From Utricularia gibba (taxonomy: Eukaryota > Streptophyta > Magnoliopsida > Lamiales > Lentibulariaceae): a DNA stretch of 64,000 bases. Shown here one piece after another: positions 38,869 through 49,629 of the stretch. Made by a program: the position numbers and the translations under genes. The stretch's first letter is position 1, and each line of letters begins with the position of its first letter. Location: NCBI GenBank assembly GCA_002189035.1, contig NEEC01000010.1, positions 248,001 to 312,000 on the forward strand, in the 5' to 3' direction. Under the pieces are notes generated by a model. The model was not told the origin of the DNA and did no database searches. It saw only the letters and a program-made list of their open reading frames with translations.

Positions 38869-40203
38869 ATGCAAATGGGAGCCTTTCTCCTCTTCTCCAT
38901 CTCAACGATAATCCTCCTCCTCCTCCCCCTCGGCGGCGCGTCGGCTGCTCAAACCTCGTTCCGCCCAACAGCCCTGATTCTCCCCGTGAGAAAGGATCCC
39001 TCAACTCATCAATATCTCACCCGCATCACCCAACGGACCCCTCTTGTTCCTCTCACCCTCGCCGTGGACCTCGGTGCCAAGTTCATGTGGGTCAATTGTG
39101 ACCGCGACTACGCCTCCTCCACCTACAAACCGGTTCACTGCCGCACCGCCACATGCTCATCCTTTGGCTCCAACAGCTGCGGAAGCTGCAACGGCCCCCC
39201 AAGCCCCGGCTGCAACAATAATACCTGTGGCAGTTTCCCGGACAACCCCTTCGTTTCACTCGGCACAATCGGCGAGCTAGCGGAAGACGTCGTCTCCCTT
39301 GCCTCCACAGATGGTTCTAATCCTACTCGCCGCTTAGCTGTCGTGCGCAACTTTGTTTTCGTGTGTGGTTCGGATATTCTTATCCCCGGCCTCGCAAAGG
39401 GAGCGAGGGGACTTATCGGCCTCAGCCGTTCCCCAATTGCTCTGCCCCTGCAGTTTTCCAGGGCATTCAGCTTCCCCCGGAAGTTCGCCATGTGTCTCTC
39501 GTCCTCCAGCCGCGGGGAAGGTGTGATATTCTTCGGCAACAGCCCCTACAATCTGCTTCCCGACATAGAGGTATCTCGGCGCCTTACCTACACTCCGTTA
39601 TACATCAACCCCGTGAGTACAGCTTCGGCGTACGTACGAGGGGAGAAATCCGTCGAATACTTCATAGGCGTCAAGTCCATTAAAGTAGGCGAACGCCCAC
39701 TGCGAATCAACACCACTCTGCTCCGTATCGACAGTAACGGAAATGGAGGAACGAAGATCAGCACGGTGGATCGTTTCACACGATTGCAGACCTCCATTTA
39801 CCGCGAGTTCAGCTCGGCCTTCATTCGAGAGGCGGCAGCTAGGAACATCAGCCGCATCGTTCCGGGTATCGCCCCATTCGACCTGTGCTTCAGCACAGCC
39901 AACGTGTTGAGCACTCGAACGGGGCCGTCGGTGCCTTACATCAGTCTAGGACTGGACGGCCAGAATGCGCCTACTTGGACAATAACAGGGTCCAATTCGA
40001 TGGTGGCCGTGGATGGTAAAGCGCTGTGTTTGGGGTTCGTGGATGGAGGAGAAAATCCGAGGACCGCAATCGTGATTGGAGCGTCGCAGCTGGAGGACAA
40101 TCTGGTGCAGTTTGATTTGGCCAGTTCGAGGCTGGGGTTCAGCTCTTCGTTGCTTGGATATCGAACCACGTGCTCCAACTTCAATTTCACCGCCATCCCC
40201 TAG
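38869..40203 (+). CDS. TAXI/EDGP-like secreted aspartic-protease homologue, probably non-catalytic
   Basis: An intronless frame of 444 residues. ATG 38869 (or 38875, two codons on) starts a signal peptide (GAFLLFSISTIILLLLPLGG). The frame stays open upstream to 38812, but that ATG lies too close to the TATA box. The fold is pepsin-like with the TAXI N- and C-terminal domains. The first active-site position reads A-V-D-L-G (D67, Thr replaced by Leu). The second reads G-G-T-K-I-S-T-V-D in place of a D-T/S-G triad, so the second catalytic Asp is missing. A cysteine-rich loop (CRTATCSSFGSNSCGSCNG) matches the basic-7S-globulin/EDGP/xylanase-inhibitor group. Members inhibit microbial glycosidases in the wall. 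The specific target is not known. Codon use is GC-rich compared with the window. Confidence 0.92.
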   Translation: MQMGAFLLFSISTIILLLLPLGGASAAQTSFRPTALILPVRKDPSTHQYLTRITQRTPLVPLTLAVDLGAKFMWVNCDRDYASSTYKPVHCRTATCSSFGSNSCGSCNGPPSPGCNNNTCGSFPDNPFVSLGTIGELAEDVVSLASTDGSNPTRRLAVVRNFVFVCGSDILIPGLAKGARGLIGLSRSPIALPLQFSRAFSFPRKFAMCLSSSSRGEGVIFFGNSPYNLLPDIEVSRRLTYTPLYINPVSTASAYVRGEKSVEYFIGVKSIKVGERPLRINTTLLRIDSNGNGGTKISTVDRFTRLQTSIYREFSSAFIREAAARNISRIVPGIAPFDLCFSTANVLSTRTGPSVPYISLGLDGQNAPTWTITGSNSMVAVDGKALCLGFVDGGENPRTAIVIGASQLEDNLVQFDLASSRLGFSSSLLGYRTTCSNFNFTAIP

Positions 40204-40268
40204 TTCCCACCGCGCTGCCGGCCGGTGCTCCCGACACTCAACTCTGTGTTTTGTGTTTGTTTTGGTTC

Positions 40269-40274
40269 AATAAA
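40269..40274 (+). terminator. Poly(A) signal of the TAXI-like gene
   Basis: AATAAA lies 66 bp after the stop codon, with T-rich sequence before it. Confidence 0.65.
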
Positions 40275-41399
40275 GGAAAGTAAGTGTGTTTCCAAGAAAG
40301 CCAGGCAGGCGCGTAAACAAGGGGGCTGTTTTTAAATAATAACCATAAAAAAATATATATATAACTGAGTAGATTTATCATATAGTCATTTGATTTGACA
40401 TGAGGTATTTTTCCAAATCACCCGCTTGTCTTTAAATACTAGCTTGTTTTAAACAAGGCTTTCTTCTGTTTTCAAAGCAGGAAGGGGGCGATAAATGGGT
40501 CCCACACATAATTACTCTCTCCATGTGAAGGAGCATATGAAGGTGATGGATCTGGTGGAAGAAGAAGCCTAGCGATGACGTTGAGGCGAGGCGAGGGGAG
40601 CCCAGACGGAAATATTGAATGCTGATCTGCTTTTCAAACTGGGTCACGGAAATGGCAGCGCTGATACAATGAATGCATTTAACAGCCGTCAGTCAGGATT
40701 TAATTCCAATGGGGAACTGCTCTCGAATCGAATCGGTGTCATCCACCCGCCCACAAACAAAACTATCCGTTGGATTAGGTGAATAAAATAACCTCGTATT
40801 CATAATCTCTCTAACGCCAGAAGACTCGGAGAGCTTGTGGTAGAAAGCCATACAGAAGCAAATTCAAAACAGGGCTCACAACTTCATAATAACTAACTGC
40901 TCGGCCCGGTTACAAGGACGTTGCTCTTGGATTTACCCCCAAAGAGTGAATCCCGTAAAACACCATGTGGAGGCTGCTTATCAAGTGGATGAACCGAATA
41001 CAGTTATGTCAAGTACAGCCTATTTTCTCTTCAAGTTGTTAATGATATGTCATGATTCCCTTTTTGAGGGCCTAAAGGATTATCAAAGTTCAATGGGGAA
41101 GATGACCCCTACCAATATCTCACCCTCTTTGATATCGATATGGGTATCCTACCAACAATTGATAGGATGATGTATGACCTATTTGCTTCCACTGTCCAAG
41201 GAGATACATAAGAATGATATCATATCATCCCTCCACGTACCATTAAATACATGATGAACATGTGCATCTTAATACAAAACATGAATAGTAGAAGTTTTGG
41301 ATTATAAATATAAGAGGGAATCTTTGCATAATGCCTTGGAGAGGTTCAATTAACTAGCGCAAGACATTTCTATCACACTCAAGGAGAGAGTGGAAACTC
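40275..41399. other. Intergenic DNA with decayed retrotransposon sequence
   Basis: No gene from 40275 to about 40930. From about 41190 the plus strand looks like old coding sequence, ending at the Harbinger-like insertion with a readable LAQDISITLKERVETL segment that continues on the other side. Confidence 0.4.
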
Positions 41400-41402
41400 T
41401 TA

Positions 41403-42349
41403 GGGCGCGTTTGGTTGATGGGTTTAGATGGGTTGCGGCGTGGGTTTAGACATAAACCCACGAACGTTCGTGGGTTTCAGGTGGTTAAAAATAAATCCAC
41501 CTGTTGACCATAAACCGAGCGGGAACCCATGGAACTGGGTTTAGCTAAACCTAGGGAGGGAGGTTGGTTTAGCTAAACTCAGCTCAACGCTTCCACTTTT
41601 GCCCTCACTGAACCACATTTGAACGCAGATTTGCCGGAAACCAGATACATAGATCTGTTTACCATTTTTTTTAAAGTTAAAATTCATATAGATCTATAGC
41701 ATATTTATTCAGATCTGTAACATATTTGTTCAGATCTATTCAAATCTATTGAAGAAGAAGAAGAAGAAGAAAAGGAAGAAGAAGAAAATGAAGAAGAAGA
41801 CGACGAGGAAGAAGAAGAAGAAGAAAAAAAAGAAAAAAAAGATGAAGACAAAGAAAAAGATAAAGATGAAAGTAATAATAGTATATCTAATATTGTGGGT
41901 TTTCATTTTTGGTGCTGAATGTGAGTTTTCGTTTTGAAGACGAGCATTGCATATATTATTATCCGGTGCTTGCTGTAAAATATGAATTTTCGTTTTAAAG
42001 ACGAGCACCGCATCTATTATTATTCAGTGCTTGTTATAAAATAAAGTTTCAACTAAGCACCGTAATTTATATTATGCGGTGCTCGATTGAACTTATAAAA
42101 TGATATAGAAAAATAAAATATATGATAATTTATTTTAATTAACTAAAAGATATATTGGTAATTTCATATGAAAATAATCACAAACCTAATTTTAAACCCA
42201 CGTACCAAACGTGTATTCATCTTAAACCCAAATAATTTAAACCCATCAACCAAACACGGATTACACACTTTAAACCCATGAAATCGGGTTATCTAAACCC
42301 AAATAAACTAAACCTGAGTTTAGACCAAACCCACTAATCAAACGCGCCC
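41403..42349. mobile_element. Non-autonomous PIF/Harbinger-like element, 947 bp
   Basis: Terminal inverted repeats are GGGCGCGTTTGGTTGATGGG (left) and, on the reverse strand at the right end, GGGCGCGTTTGATTAGTGGG. TTA flanks both sides (41400-41402 and 42350-42352), the duplication typical of PIF/Harbinger. Removing the element and one TTA joins a readable frame (…RVETL / RKCFGLCDIGENL…), which confirms the boundaries. Both subterminal zones are dense in TAAACCC/GGGTTTA words. No transposase is encoded; the one long frame is a (GAA)n artefact. A roughly 60-bp unit around GTTTTGAAGACGAGCA near 41930 repeats near 41992. Confidence 0.85.
41751..41870. repeat. (GAA)n-rich purine tract
   Basis: About 120 bp of GAA/AAG/AAA words on the plus strand inside the Harbinger-like element. 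It gives spurious long frames (poly-Lys or poly-Phe) on both strands. Confidence 0.85.
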
Positions 42350-42352
42350 TTA

Positions 42353-44035
42353 GAAAGTGCTTTGGATTGTGTGATATAGGCGAAAACCTCATCATTGATC
42401 CAATGGAGATAGCATGAATCTCATTTGACTATATGCATAATATCCAATGCCAGATGACACTCTAGTGACAATGTTTCAAGAGAGAGAACATAAAGTCACT
42501 ATCACAATCAACATAATGGATGCTTATGGGAAGTCAAGGTGTTCAAGGGATAGAAAACTTACATGACCTTCAAGAGGAACCCATGGCCAAAGGTCATGAA
42601 CACCCAAATTTTCATATGTGTGATATTGATAATACATATTTATTTGCAATTTCAGAAAGAAAATTAGTATGTTATCTAGAAAATTATGTTTTCAGTAGAA
42701 ATCTTGTTGTTCTAGTAATATTAATAGAATTTATAACTTAGTCCACTTTAGAACTTGATAATGATTTCTTTAGTGCCCACAACAATGTTTCTTGGATTAC
42801 CAAGCTAGATCACATATTGAAATTAATGGGAGGTTGCACAATGCAGTTCCAGCAAGACAAATGAAGAAAGATTTACTAGGCATGCTACTCTAAGAATGAA
42901 TGTCCCATGAGCAACTCTTCTTCTTATTTTCCTAGTAGGTCTTCATTGTTTGGTTTGATTGGTCCACCTTCTGGGTGTAAACTCCACAAGTAGGAGTTTT
43001 GTTTGCCAAGTAGCTCTTTGAGGCCTTCTTGCCCTTCACAATGGTGGTGTAATTGTGCTTCTTGATGGCTTTGAACTTAGCCACCAACTCCCTTGTCATC
43101 TTGGCATCAAGGTCTTCCATGATGCACATAAATCAACCATGTCAACATTGGCAAATGGAGAACGAATGATTGTCCTTGGGAGTAATTCTTTTGGCTCATC
43201 CCTTCATCTTCAAAGTTGTCGATAGGATCCAAGAGTCTGTTGGTTCCATTAAGGTGAGCTTCCCTAAGATCTAGAACTCGTTGATGAGTGTCAGCTCTAT
43301 CTCGAGCTCTCTCCTGGCTTGGCCTCCTCCTTAGTGGTTACATCTAATCCTAAATAGTGCCAACCCTATCTAAAAAATGCTTCCATCACAGTATTCATTT
43401 TCATGAAGAAAATGACAGCTTTAACTTTGGGGGTGGAGTTCCTTGTGACAACCTTTTAGGCTTGAGTAATAGAGGTACACTCCTTCAACTGACCCTATAG
43501 AGTTTATTGTTCCATGGCTTCTCCTTTCATGAAGGAAAGAGTCCTACTCATGCATCCATCGTAGACCCTACACTTGAACGATCCATATTTTGCAAAAGAG
43601 AAAATCACTATTTGGATGCATTCATACAAAGTTGCACTTATAATGTATCACATTTACAAAGTTATATAAAAAACCACGGAGCTATCGGAGCTCGTCGGAG
43701 AAAGTCTTTACTAGACGGAGGTGGTGAAGAAAGGTATAGGTTGGGAGGCTCAGGATCCAACCCTTTCTCCGTTATGATTTCTTCTATTTATAGAGAAGGC
43801 CGATCTGACCGAATCATGAGTTCTGCAGGTGCTGGCTACCTTTTTGTACTTGTACTGTGATATTGCTTTTCAGATGATCACCGCCTGTTTTGCCATGACT
43901 CGGTCACTTTTAAGACTGTGCCATACCGCCGCTGTCAAATCTCTGACACATATCAGTCTATCGGCAAGCGTTGTCCCATTAGGACTTATTTTGGCAGCCT
44001 TTCAGAAGCCGATCATCCTAACCCGAGTTGTACCC
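42353..44035. other. Decayed retrotransposon sequence and spacer
   Basis: 42353-42740 continues the coding relic split by the Harbinger-like element (I-G-E-N-L-I-I-D-P-M-E-I-A then a stop). 42932-43129 on the minus strand has a short Lys-rich frame with a T-P-T-C-G-V-Y motif that may be a zinc-knuckle neighbourhood. 43500-44035 has two short plus-strand frames of no known family and TATTTATAGAG near 43788. Confidence 0.35.
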
Positions 44036-44049
44036 CATCAATAACATAA

Positions 44050-44185
44050 TCGATACATCATGTTTGAAAAATATACAAAAAAAGCATCACGTTTCAAAAA
44101 TAAGCAATATAAAACATCACGTTTCAAATATATGCAAGGCAATGCATCACGTTTCAAAAGTGGTGCTAAAGATGCATCCCGTTTA
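44050..44185. repeat. Left subterminal array of the MULE
   Basis: Five spaced units of the type (A)CATCACGTTTCAAA occur within about 130 bp, near 44056 (CATCATGTTTG), 44085, 44119, 44145 and 44172 (CATCCCGTTT). They face the opposite way from the right-hand array. Confidence 0.8.
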
Positions 44186-45045
44186 AAAAAAAAATTGATC
44201 TAAAAATTATAAAAATTCATACAATGTCCAAAAAATATCAAACTAGTTTATTTTGAAAATTATTTAAGAGACACACATATAAGAAAAAATATATATTAAG
44301 TTAATGAGCGTATATATTTTCTATTGATTTTTAATTGATGGACACCTAATAATTTATTAGAAATTAAATCTTTCGAGTAAAAAATAGAAAATATTTTGTT
44401 TTTGATAATTAAATTCCATAATACAAAATTATAAAGTAAGTTTCTTATTTATTTAATTAAAAAATCTTTAGAGAATTTCATTGGATGTTCATTAAAAATG
44501 TATATAAAATATATAAGTTTATTGAAATAACGTATAATAATCCTTTGTGTTTGAAACATCTTGAGTTTGTTCAACCAAATAAACTCTTTTACAATGAAAA
44601 TTTTTATTGAATATATATTAAAAAATTGTAGTTTACAACCAAATATACACATAATCATCATGGATCAAATTTGGAGTCTTTCTTTTAAAAAAATCAAGAT
44701 TAATCAATAAACTCAATCTTTTAATTAGTACATGAATGCTTAATGAGATCATGTTTAGTGTATAATAGTTGGCGTACACTTGCCAAATAATACTTTAGGT
44801 TACACATTTCAGATTTTGAGTATATTAATTTTGGGTTTTAATTTCATATCAGTTTTATGAAAAAACCATAATATTATTTTGAGAAAAAATCAAAAGGTAT
44901 ACAAACCTTTCCATATTTTGCCTCATTTTGCACACAAACGTTTGTTAAAAACATTTCAAACACAAACGTTACTGTTTTTCAAACGGTTTCAATACAAACG
45001 TTTTAAAACATTTTGTTTTAGTATAAACGTTTAGTTACCCATACA

Positions 45046-45131
45046 CACGTCCGTGTGCATTCGATCCTTATGTATTTTAAGGATCGAATGCATTGTTTAT
45101 GCATACCGTATGTGCGTGGCACACGGACGTG
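45046..45131. repeat. Nested perfect inverted repeat (hairpin)
   Basis: Outer arms CACGTCCGTGTGC (45046-45058) and GCACACGGACGTG (45119-45131) are perfect complements. Inner arms GCATTCGATCCTTA (45057-45070) and TAAGGATCGAATGC (45078-45091) are also perfect, with a 7-base loop. Several ACAAACGTT words precede it (44935-45030). Confidence 0.85.
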
Positions 45132-45290
45132 GTTTACCCATATGGATGCAAACATATGTATTGTTTGAAAGGATGCGTAAATGGATGAAACGGAAATCAG
45201 AATCTGTTTAAAAATTAATTCATAAAGAGCCTTAAATTCTAATTTCTTCTTCTCCTTGTACCTTCTAGTGTTGTGACCAACTTGACCGCA

Positions 45291-48013
45291 CTAAGAGCAT
45301 CCTTGTGGAACAAAATTCCCATGCCTGAAATGCTTGTTGTCTTTAGTGACTGCACATTTCTCATAGCACCATCTCAAACGATGCTTCGGTGGTCTACCTC
45401 GACGCTCTTTACTGTATGAAGGTGGCAGCATCATTGGCATTGTGGTGGAAGGCCATCTTGACTGTCCAGGGACACCATATAGCGAGTAATCATATAACGT
45501 CCTGTATGAGTCTACATAATAGAAGTTGTCTACATAATTGTGCATCGGCCTTCCTAAGTAGTCAATGACTGCAACAGCATAACAACATGGTATACTTATC
45601 ACAATGAATCAGCAATACTATTATAACTGACATTAACAAATCAGACATACTTGTGTAAATCATGCATAATATTATTAAAAACACATCCTAGCATAATACT
45701 TGTGTAACAGACCCACAAAAATCACCTCAATAAATCAGCAACAATGTTACTTTAAAACACTTCAATAGAGTATTAACAAACTTAAAAATTCAGACACAAT
45801 ACTATCAAAACCAGTATCTGAGCATTAATCAAAAATATTAAAATCTTAATAACATAGAATATGCACCTCCAATTTGTCAAATGCCGCAACTACATACTCT
45901 ATTTTCCAAGTCAATTGTTTCAATGTCTTCGCCTACGAACCACTCCCAACGATCATGGGTGGAGCTATGTATTTGGCCCTCTCGTCCTTTCTTGGCCCCT
46001 TCTATCATCACTCCCAAAATGTTAGGGCAGACGACGTTTGACATACGTTTGGCCTCGGCACGTCTTGTGAAAATACGCTCACATAGTAAAACTCGAATTG
46101 CCTCTAAGAAGGGGATTATCGGCTTCAACCTCGCCCCCAAAAGCGTAGCATTGAATGATTCAGTCATGTTATTCAATAGGGCATCAAACTTGCTAGATGG
46201 CCTAAAAAAGGCAATGCACCAATGCTTGGATGGGATACGTAACATGTAGAGATATGCTTTCTCATTCATCTTCATCAGCGCATGCATCTCAACCTTCCAT
46301 CCGGCCCTAGTGCCTTGTTCCGCAATCTTCCTCACCTAACTACATGCATTCACTTTCCCACCAGGCTTTCCTTTAAGATTCTGTTGTATATGCCTAACGT
46401 AGTGATGATGCTACATAAAACAGCATCAAATTAACATAAAGTTATCTGTAAAAGAAAATGTGATTGTGTTGATTGTAGTTAGAACTACCTCAAAGCCTGG
46501 AAATAGGTTGGTGACAGCTTCTCAAATAGATACATCACGGTCTGACAATGCATATTTCATCCAACCTCTCAATATTCAAATCATCACGTAACAGATTCAA
46601 AAACCACATCCAAGTCGCTTTGTCCTCCTTGATGAAAATTGCCCAAGCAAATGGATATGTACCATTATTGGGATCCAAGCCAACAGCAACAAAGATGAAA
46701 CCAGCAGCTTCGGTCTTCACATGACAAGCGTAGATACCAATAAAGGGCCTGCAACAATTCCTCCAGCCTTGGATCAATCCTATGGGGCATATGTAACATG
46801 CTTTAAATGTCTCTTCTCCTTCACTAAGAGCATCTTTACTCGTTTCCGGAAACGATGATATGGCTTCCGTTATTGAGTTTCGATGAGGAAACTGAGTTTC
46901 CTCAAAATGATTTCCGCAATATATAACACAAAATAAAAGTGATTTCTGTAAAAATAAAAATGATTTTCGGAAAATCATGTCAGTATTTCCGGAAATCAAT
47001 AAAGATGCTCTAACAGCTTCTGTGTCGATCACAAAAGTACTCCCTGGATTTGACTGAAGAAATTTCTCCCTATAATCTCTCAAACGACTAAACTCCTCCA
47101 CATGTTGACAAACAATGATCTCTTTTGCCTTCTTGCGTGCTCGGTGCAAAGTTGCCTTATGAATATCCATGCCGATGGCATCAAAAACCTCCCGATGTAA
47201 CTCTGAAACCGTCATTCTTGGCTTTTGAATGAAACTCCGAAGGAATTTCCTAGCAATCCAACCAGACCTTACTTCACAATTTTTCCTAACATGGTGGCTG
47301 TCATCCTTGTGTCGTAGCTCCATATAAGACGTCAATCAAACATTGTTGTGTTTGTAGCATGACACCAACACAAACCAGGGACATTGTTCTACTGGGTTTT
47401 GAGAGTTCTCTTGTGAAGAAAACAAATTTAAGATTTAATATATGACTGATGTCATTGTTTGTACATAACAAACGCAAACACATGTTACCTCCCCATCATT
47501 TGCTGCATTTTTCCATGCCATATGCTCCTTACGAGTACCACATACAAACTTGAGATATTGTGCATTATTTTTGGACACATAAAACTCGAATCCCTCTTCA
47601 ATGCAAAAGTTGGTTAACCCAATCTTAGCCTCTTCCTTTGATGTAAATTGAATACCCAACCTGAAAGCATTAATACAATAAACATAAGAGCATCATATAT
47701 ACTGCGGTTTCAGATACATACGAATAGAAGAGTTGTACATTAAATCTTCTTCTGTTAAATGTCCATCAGGCCGAAATGTGGGGTAATTCAGATCAGAGAA
47801 TGAACTTATTTCATCAGCACCTCCCATATACGGAATAATTTGTAGTTCATGTACATTCCAATCTTCCTCCTTGACAAGTTGCCATTCTTCAAAAGGAAGT
47901 TTCGAATTTGTATCATCCTCGCTCCAATCGATGCCGTCATCAGTATTTCCAAAGTCATCATTTTCAACAATGGGAATATCACTGATATCCTCATCTATTT
48001 GAAACATTGTCAA
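45291..48013 (-). pseudogene. MuDR-type transposase with SWIM zinc finger, decayed
   Basis: Order on the minus strand: an acidic N-terminal region (48013-47693, D-D-G-I-D-W-S-E-D-D); the MuDR N-terminal domain (47659-47435, G-I-Q-F-T-S-K-E-E-A); the catalytic core (47335-46535, with GLDPNNGTYPFAWAIF); the second part of the core (46335-45877, W-C-I-A-F-F then N-N-M-T-E-S-F-N-A); and the SWIM end (C-S-C near 45880, then IPCCYAVAVIDYLGR at 45594-45550). Introns are plausible between several blocks. Defects: a frame change just before the S-D-R-D catalytic motif near 46550; a stop soon after it; a stop before R-K-I-A-E-Q (46338); TGA in place of a SWIM-region Trp; and the SWIM ligand His replaced by Tyr (CCYA). 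The transposase is dead. Confidence 0.8.
46828..47010. mobile_element. 183-bp MITE inserted in frame in the MULE transposase
   Basis: Ends are GAGCATCTTTACTCGTTTCC (left) and, on the reverse strand at the right end, GAGCATCTTTATTGATTTCC. Both sides carry TAA (46825-46827 and 47011-47013), fitting a PIF/Harbinger-type (Tourist) MITE. The MITE plus one TAA is 186 bp, exactly 62 codons, and has no stop in the transposase frame. The reading frame therefore runs through it, adding a segment absent from related transposases (between G-S-T-F-V-I-D and S-E-G-E-E-T-F). Confidence 0.85.
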
Positions 48014-48949
48014 TAAAGAACCCCCTCACCTAAACATTATAGTAATTTCATAAACACTATAAATGAAAATGAAATATAAATGAAAATGAAATATCATAAA
48101 CATTATAACCATCTCACTACTTAGAAAATAGTAGTGGAAAATGAGACTTTATTGCTACAAAATGAGTTCCATACCTCAAGTGTAGTATATGATTGAGTAG
48201 TGGAATCCCTATTGCAAAAAGAAAAAAAAAAACTACAATTCATATCTACATAAGGTAAACGGAAAAAATTAATCTTTAGTCATACTTTCACCATCAATCT
48301 TAGGAACAAAATAAAAACAATACCATAATATCATCAAATATTTCTTTAAGAAATCAAATAATCACTTGGTATGATAAACCCAACTACTGATGCATTTAAC
48401 AGTATATGGGTAACTTCTTCAAACTAGCCCATACTAAAGAAAGAACAAATCTTTATAAATGAGTAACAACCTACACATGGAAAGCATTCCAATGGAATTT
48501 GCATTTCTATAAAAATGAACAGACACGAGAGGGCATTTTTCTTAACATTCATGAACGCACAATACTCACAAAAGATGCGCCACTGAGTTAAAACCCTAAA
48601 AATCAAAGCCTTGGCAGGGTGACACGATTTTGAAGATGTTGTCTTCTTTGTACAGTTATCTTTCACCAAGCTTTCATGGAGGGATTGAACGAGAATGGGA
48701 GGGAGACGAGGGCAATTGAATATGTGAAGTAAATGCATCACATTTAATGGGTCAGATTTGGGCTTTATGATTCAATTAGGGAATCTAAATTTTAATAAAA
48801 TCAAAAACATATTCTATGGTTATCTTAACTGTGTTTTGAAATTTTTGTATGCCAATCTATAATATAGCTATCAAATAAAAGTGGTTTCATATTTTTTCAA
48901 TATCGTATGAATTTTTTAAAAATCAAAGATCAAAACTGAAACTTTTAAA

Positions 48950-49165
48950 AGGTGATGCACTATTTTAATTTATTTCAAAACGTGATGTTTTAAAAATGCA
49001 ATATTTGAAACATGATGTTTTTGTTGAGTAGTTTTCAAAACATGATGTTTGTGTTGAGTAATTTTCAAAACACGATGTTTTGTTAGAGAAACTTTAAAAA
49101 CGTAACGAACCAATTCTTTAATTTTATTAACATAATAAACTAGTATCAAAAAAATTTATAACGTG
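48950..49165. repeat. Right subterminal array of the MULE
   Basis: At least five units of AAAACRTGATGTTTT type occur, near 48976 (CGTGATGTTTT), 49011, 49048, 49070 and 49158 (ACGTGATGAA), in inverse orientation to the left array. Spacing is about 20-40 bp in the core, and TTGAGTA spacers repeat. Confidence 0.8.
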
Positions 49166-49180
49166 ATGAACTCAAAGTAA

Positions 49181-49629
49181 ACCTGCCCCTTTGCAAAAAT
49201 ACAAACTTAAAAAGAGAATTGGGTTGCATCTCTTCATTGTTAAAAAAACTCAATAGGGGACTAGTCAAGTCCGACAAATAGTGCCATATACTGTGAGTTT
49301 AGGGATTTTTCTTTAGTTTTTATAAAGTGTCCAACATACTAAATTCTATAGAAGATTGCAAAGAAAGAAAATAAGAGAGACATGGTAACTTGAAAAATAA
49401 TGAAAACTGGGGCTGGTTTCACATCAGGTATAAGGGTTCTTCACGAAGAAAATTCAAGTGTTGCTCTTGCATTTCTCCAACTTATTTCTAGCACTTTGTT
49501 TTTGAAAAGGTACCAGAAGTTCTTTCTCTCTCTATTTTTTCTTTCTTATATGGATTTTTCCAAATCTAACAAATGATGGATTTTTTCAATTTTAGCTAAT
49601 TGTTATATCTGACTTTTATTAAAGGTGGC
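49181..49629. other. Spacer between the MULE and LTR-A, no gene seen
   Basis: AT-rich sequence with no recognised feature. Confidence 0.4.

Larger units (their letters stand above)
44036..49180 (-). mobile_element. Mutator-like element (MULE) with transposase relic
   Basis: A MuDR-type transposase relic on the minus strand (45291-48013) sits between two arrays of the same short motif in opposite orientation: GCATCACGTTTCAAAA-type units at 44050-44185 and AAAACATGATGTTTT-type units at 48950-49165. Such inverted subterminal arrays mark the element's two ends. Exact termini and the expected 9-bp duplication were not found, so both edges are approximate. The element also contains a 183-bp MITE and a hairpin at 45046-45131. 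Confidence 0.75.

Noticed and set aside
39135-39539. 134-codon minus-strand frame opposite the TAXI-like gene
   Set aside because: It is an antisense shadow caused by the GC-rich codon use of the real gene.
41736-42008. Poly-Phe/poly-Lys frames inside the Harbinger-like element
   Set aside because: They are translations of the (GAA)n tract and contain no domain.
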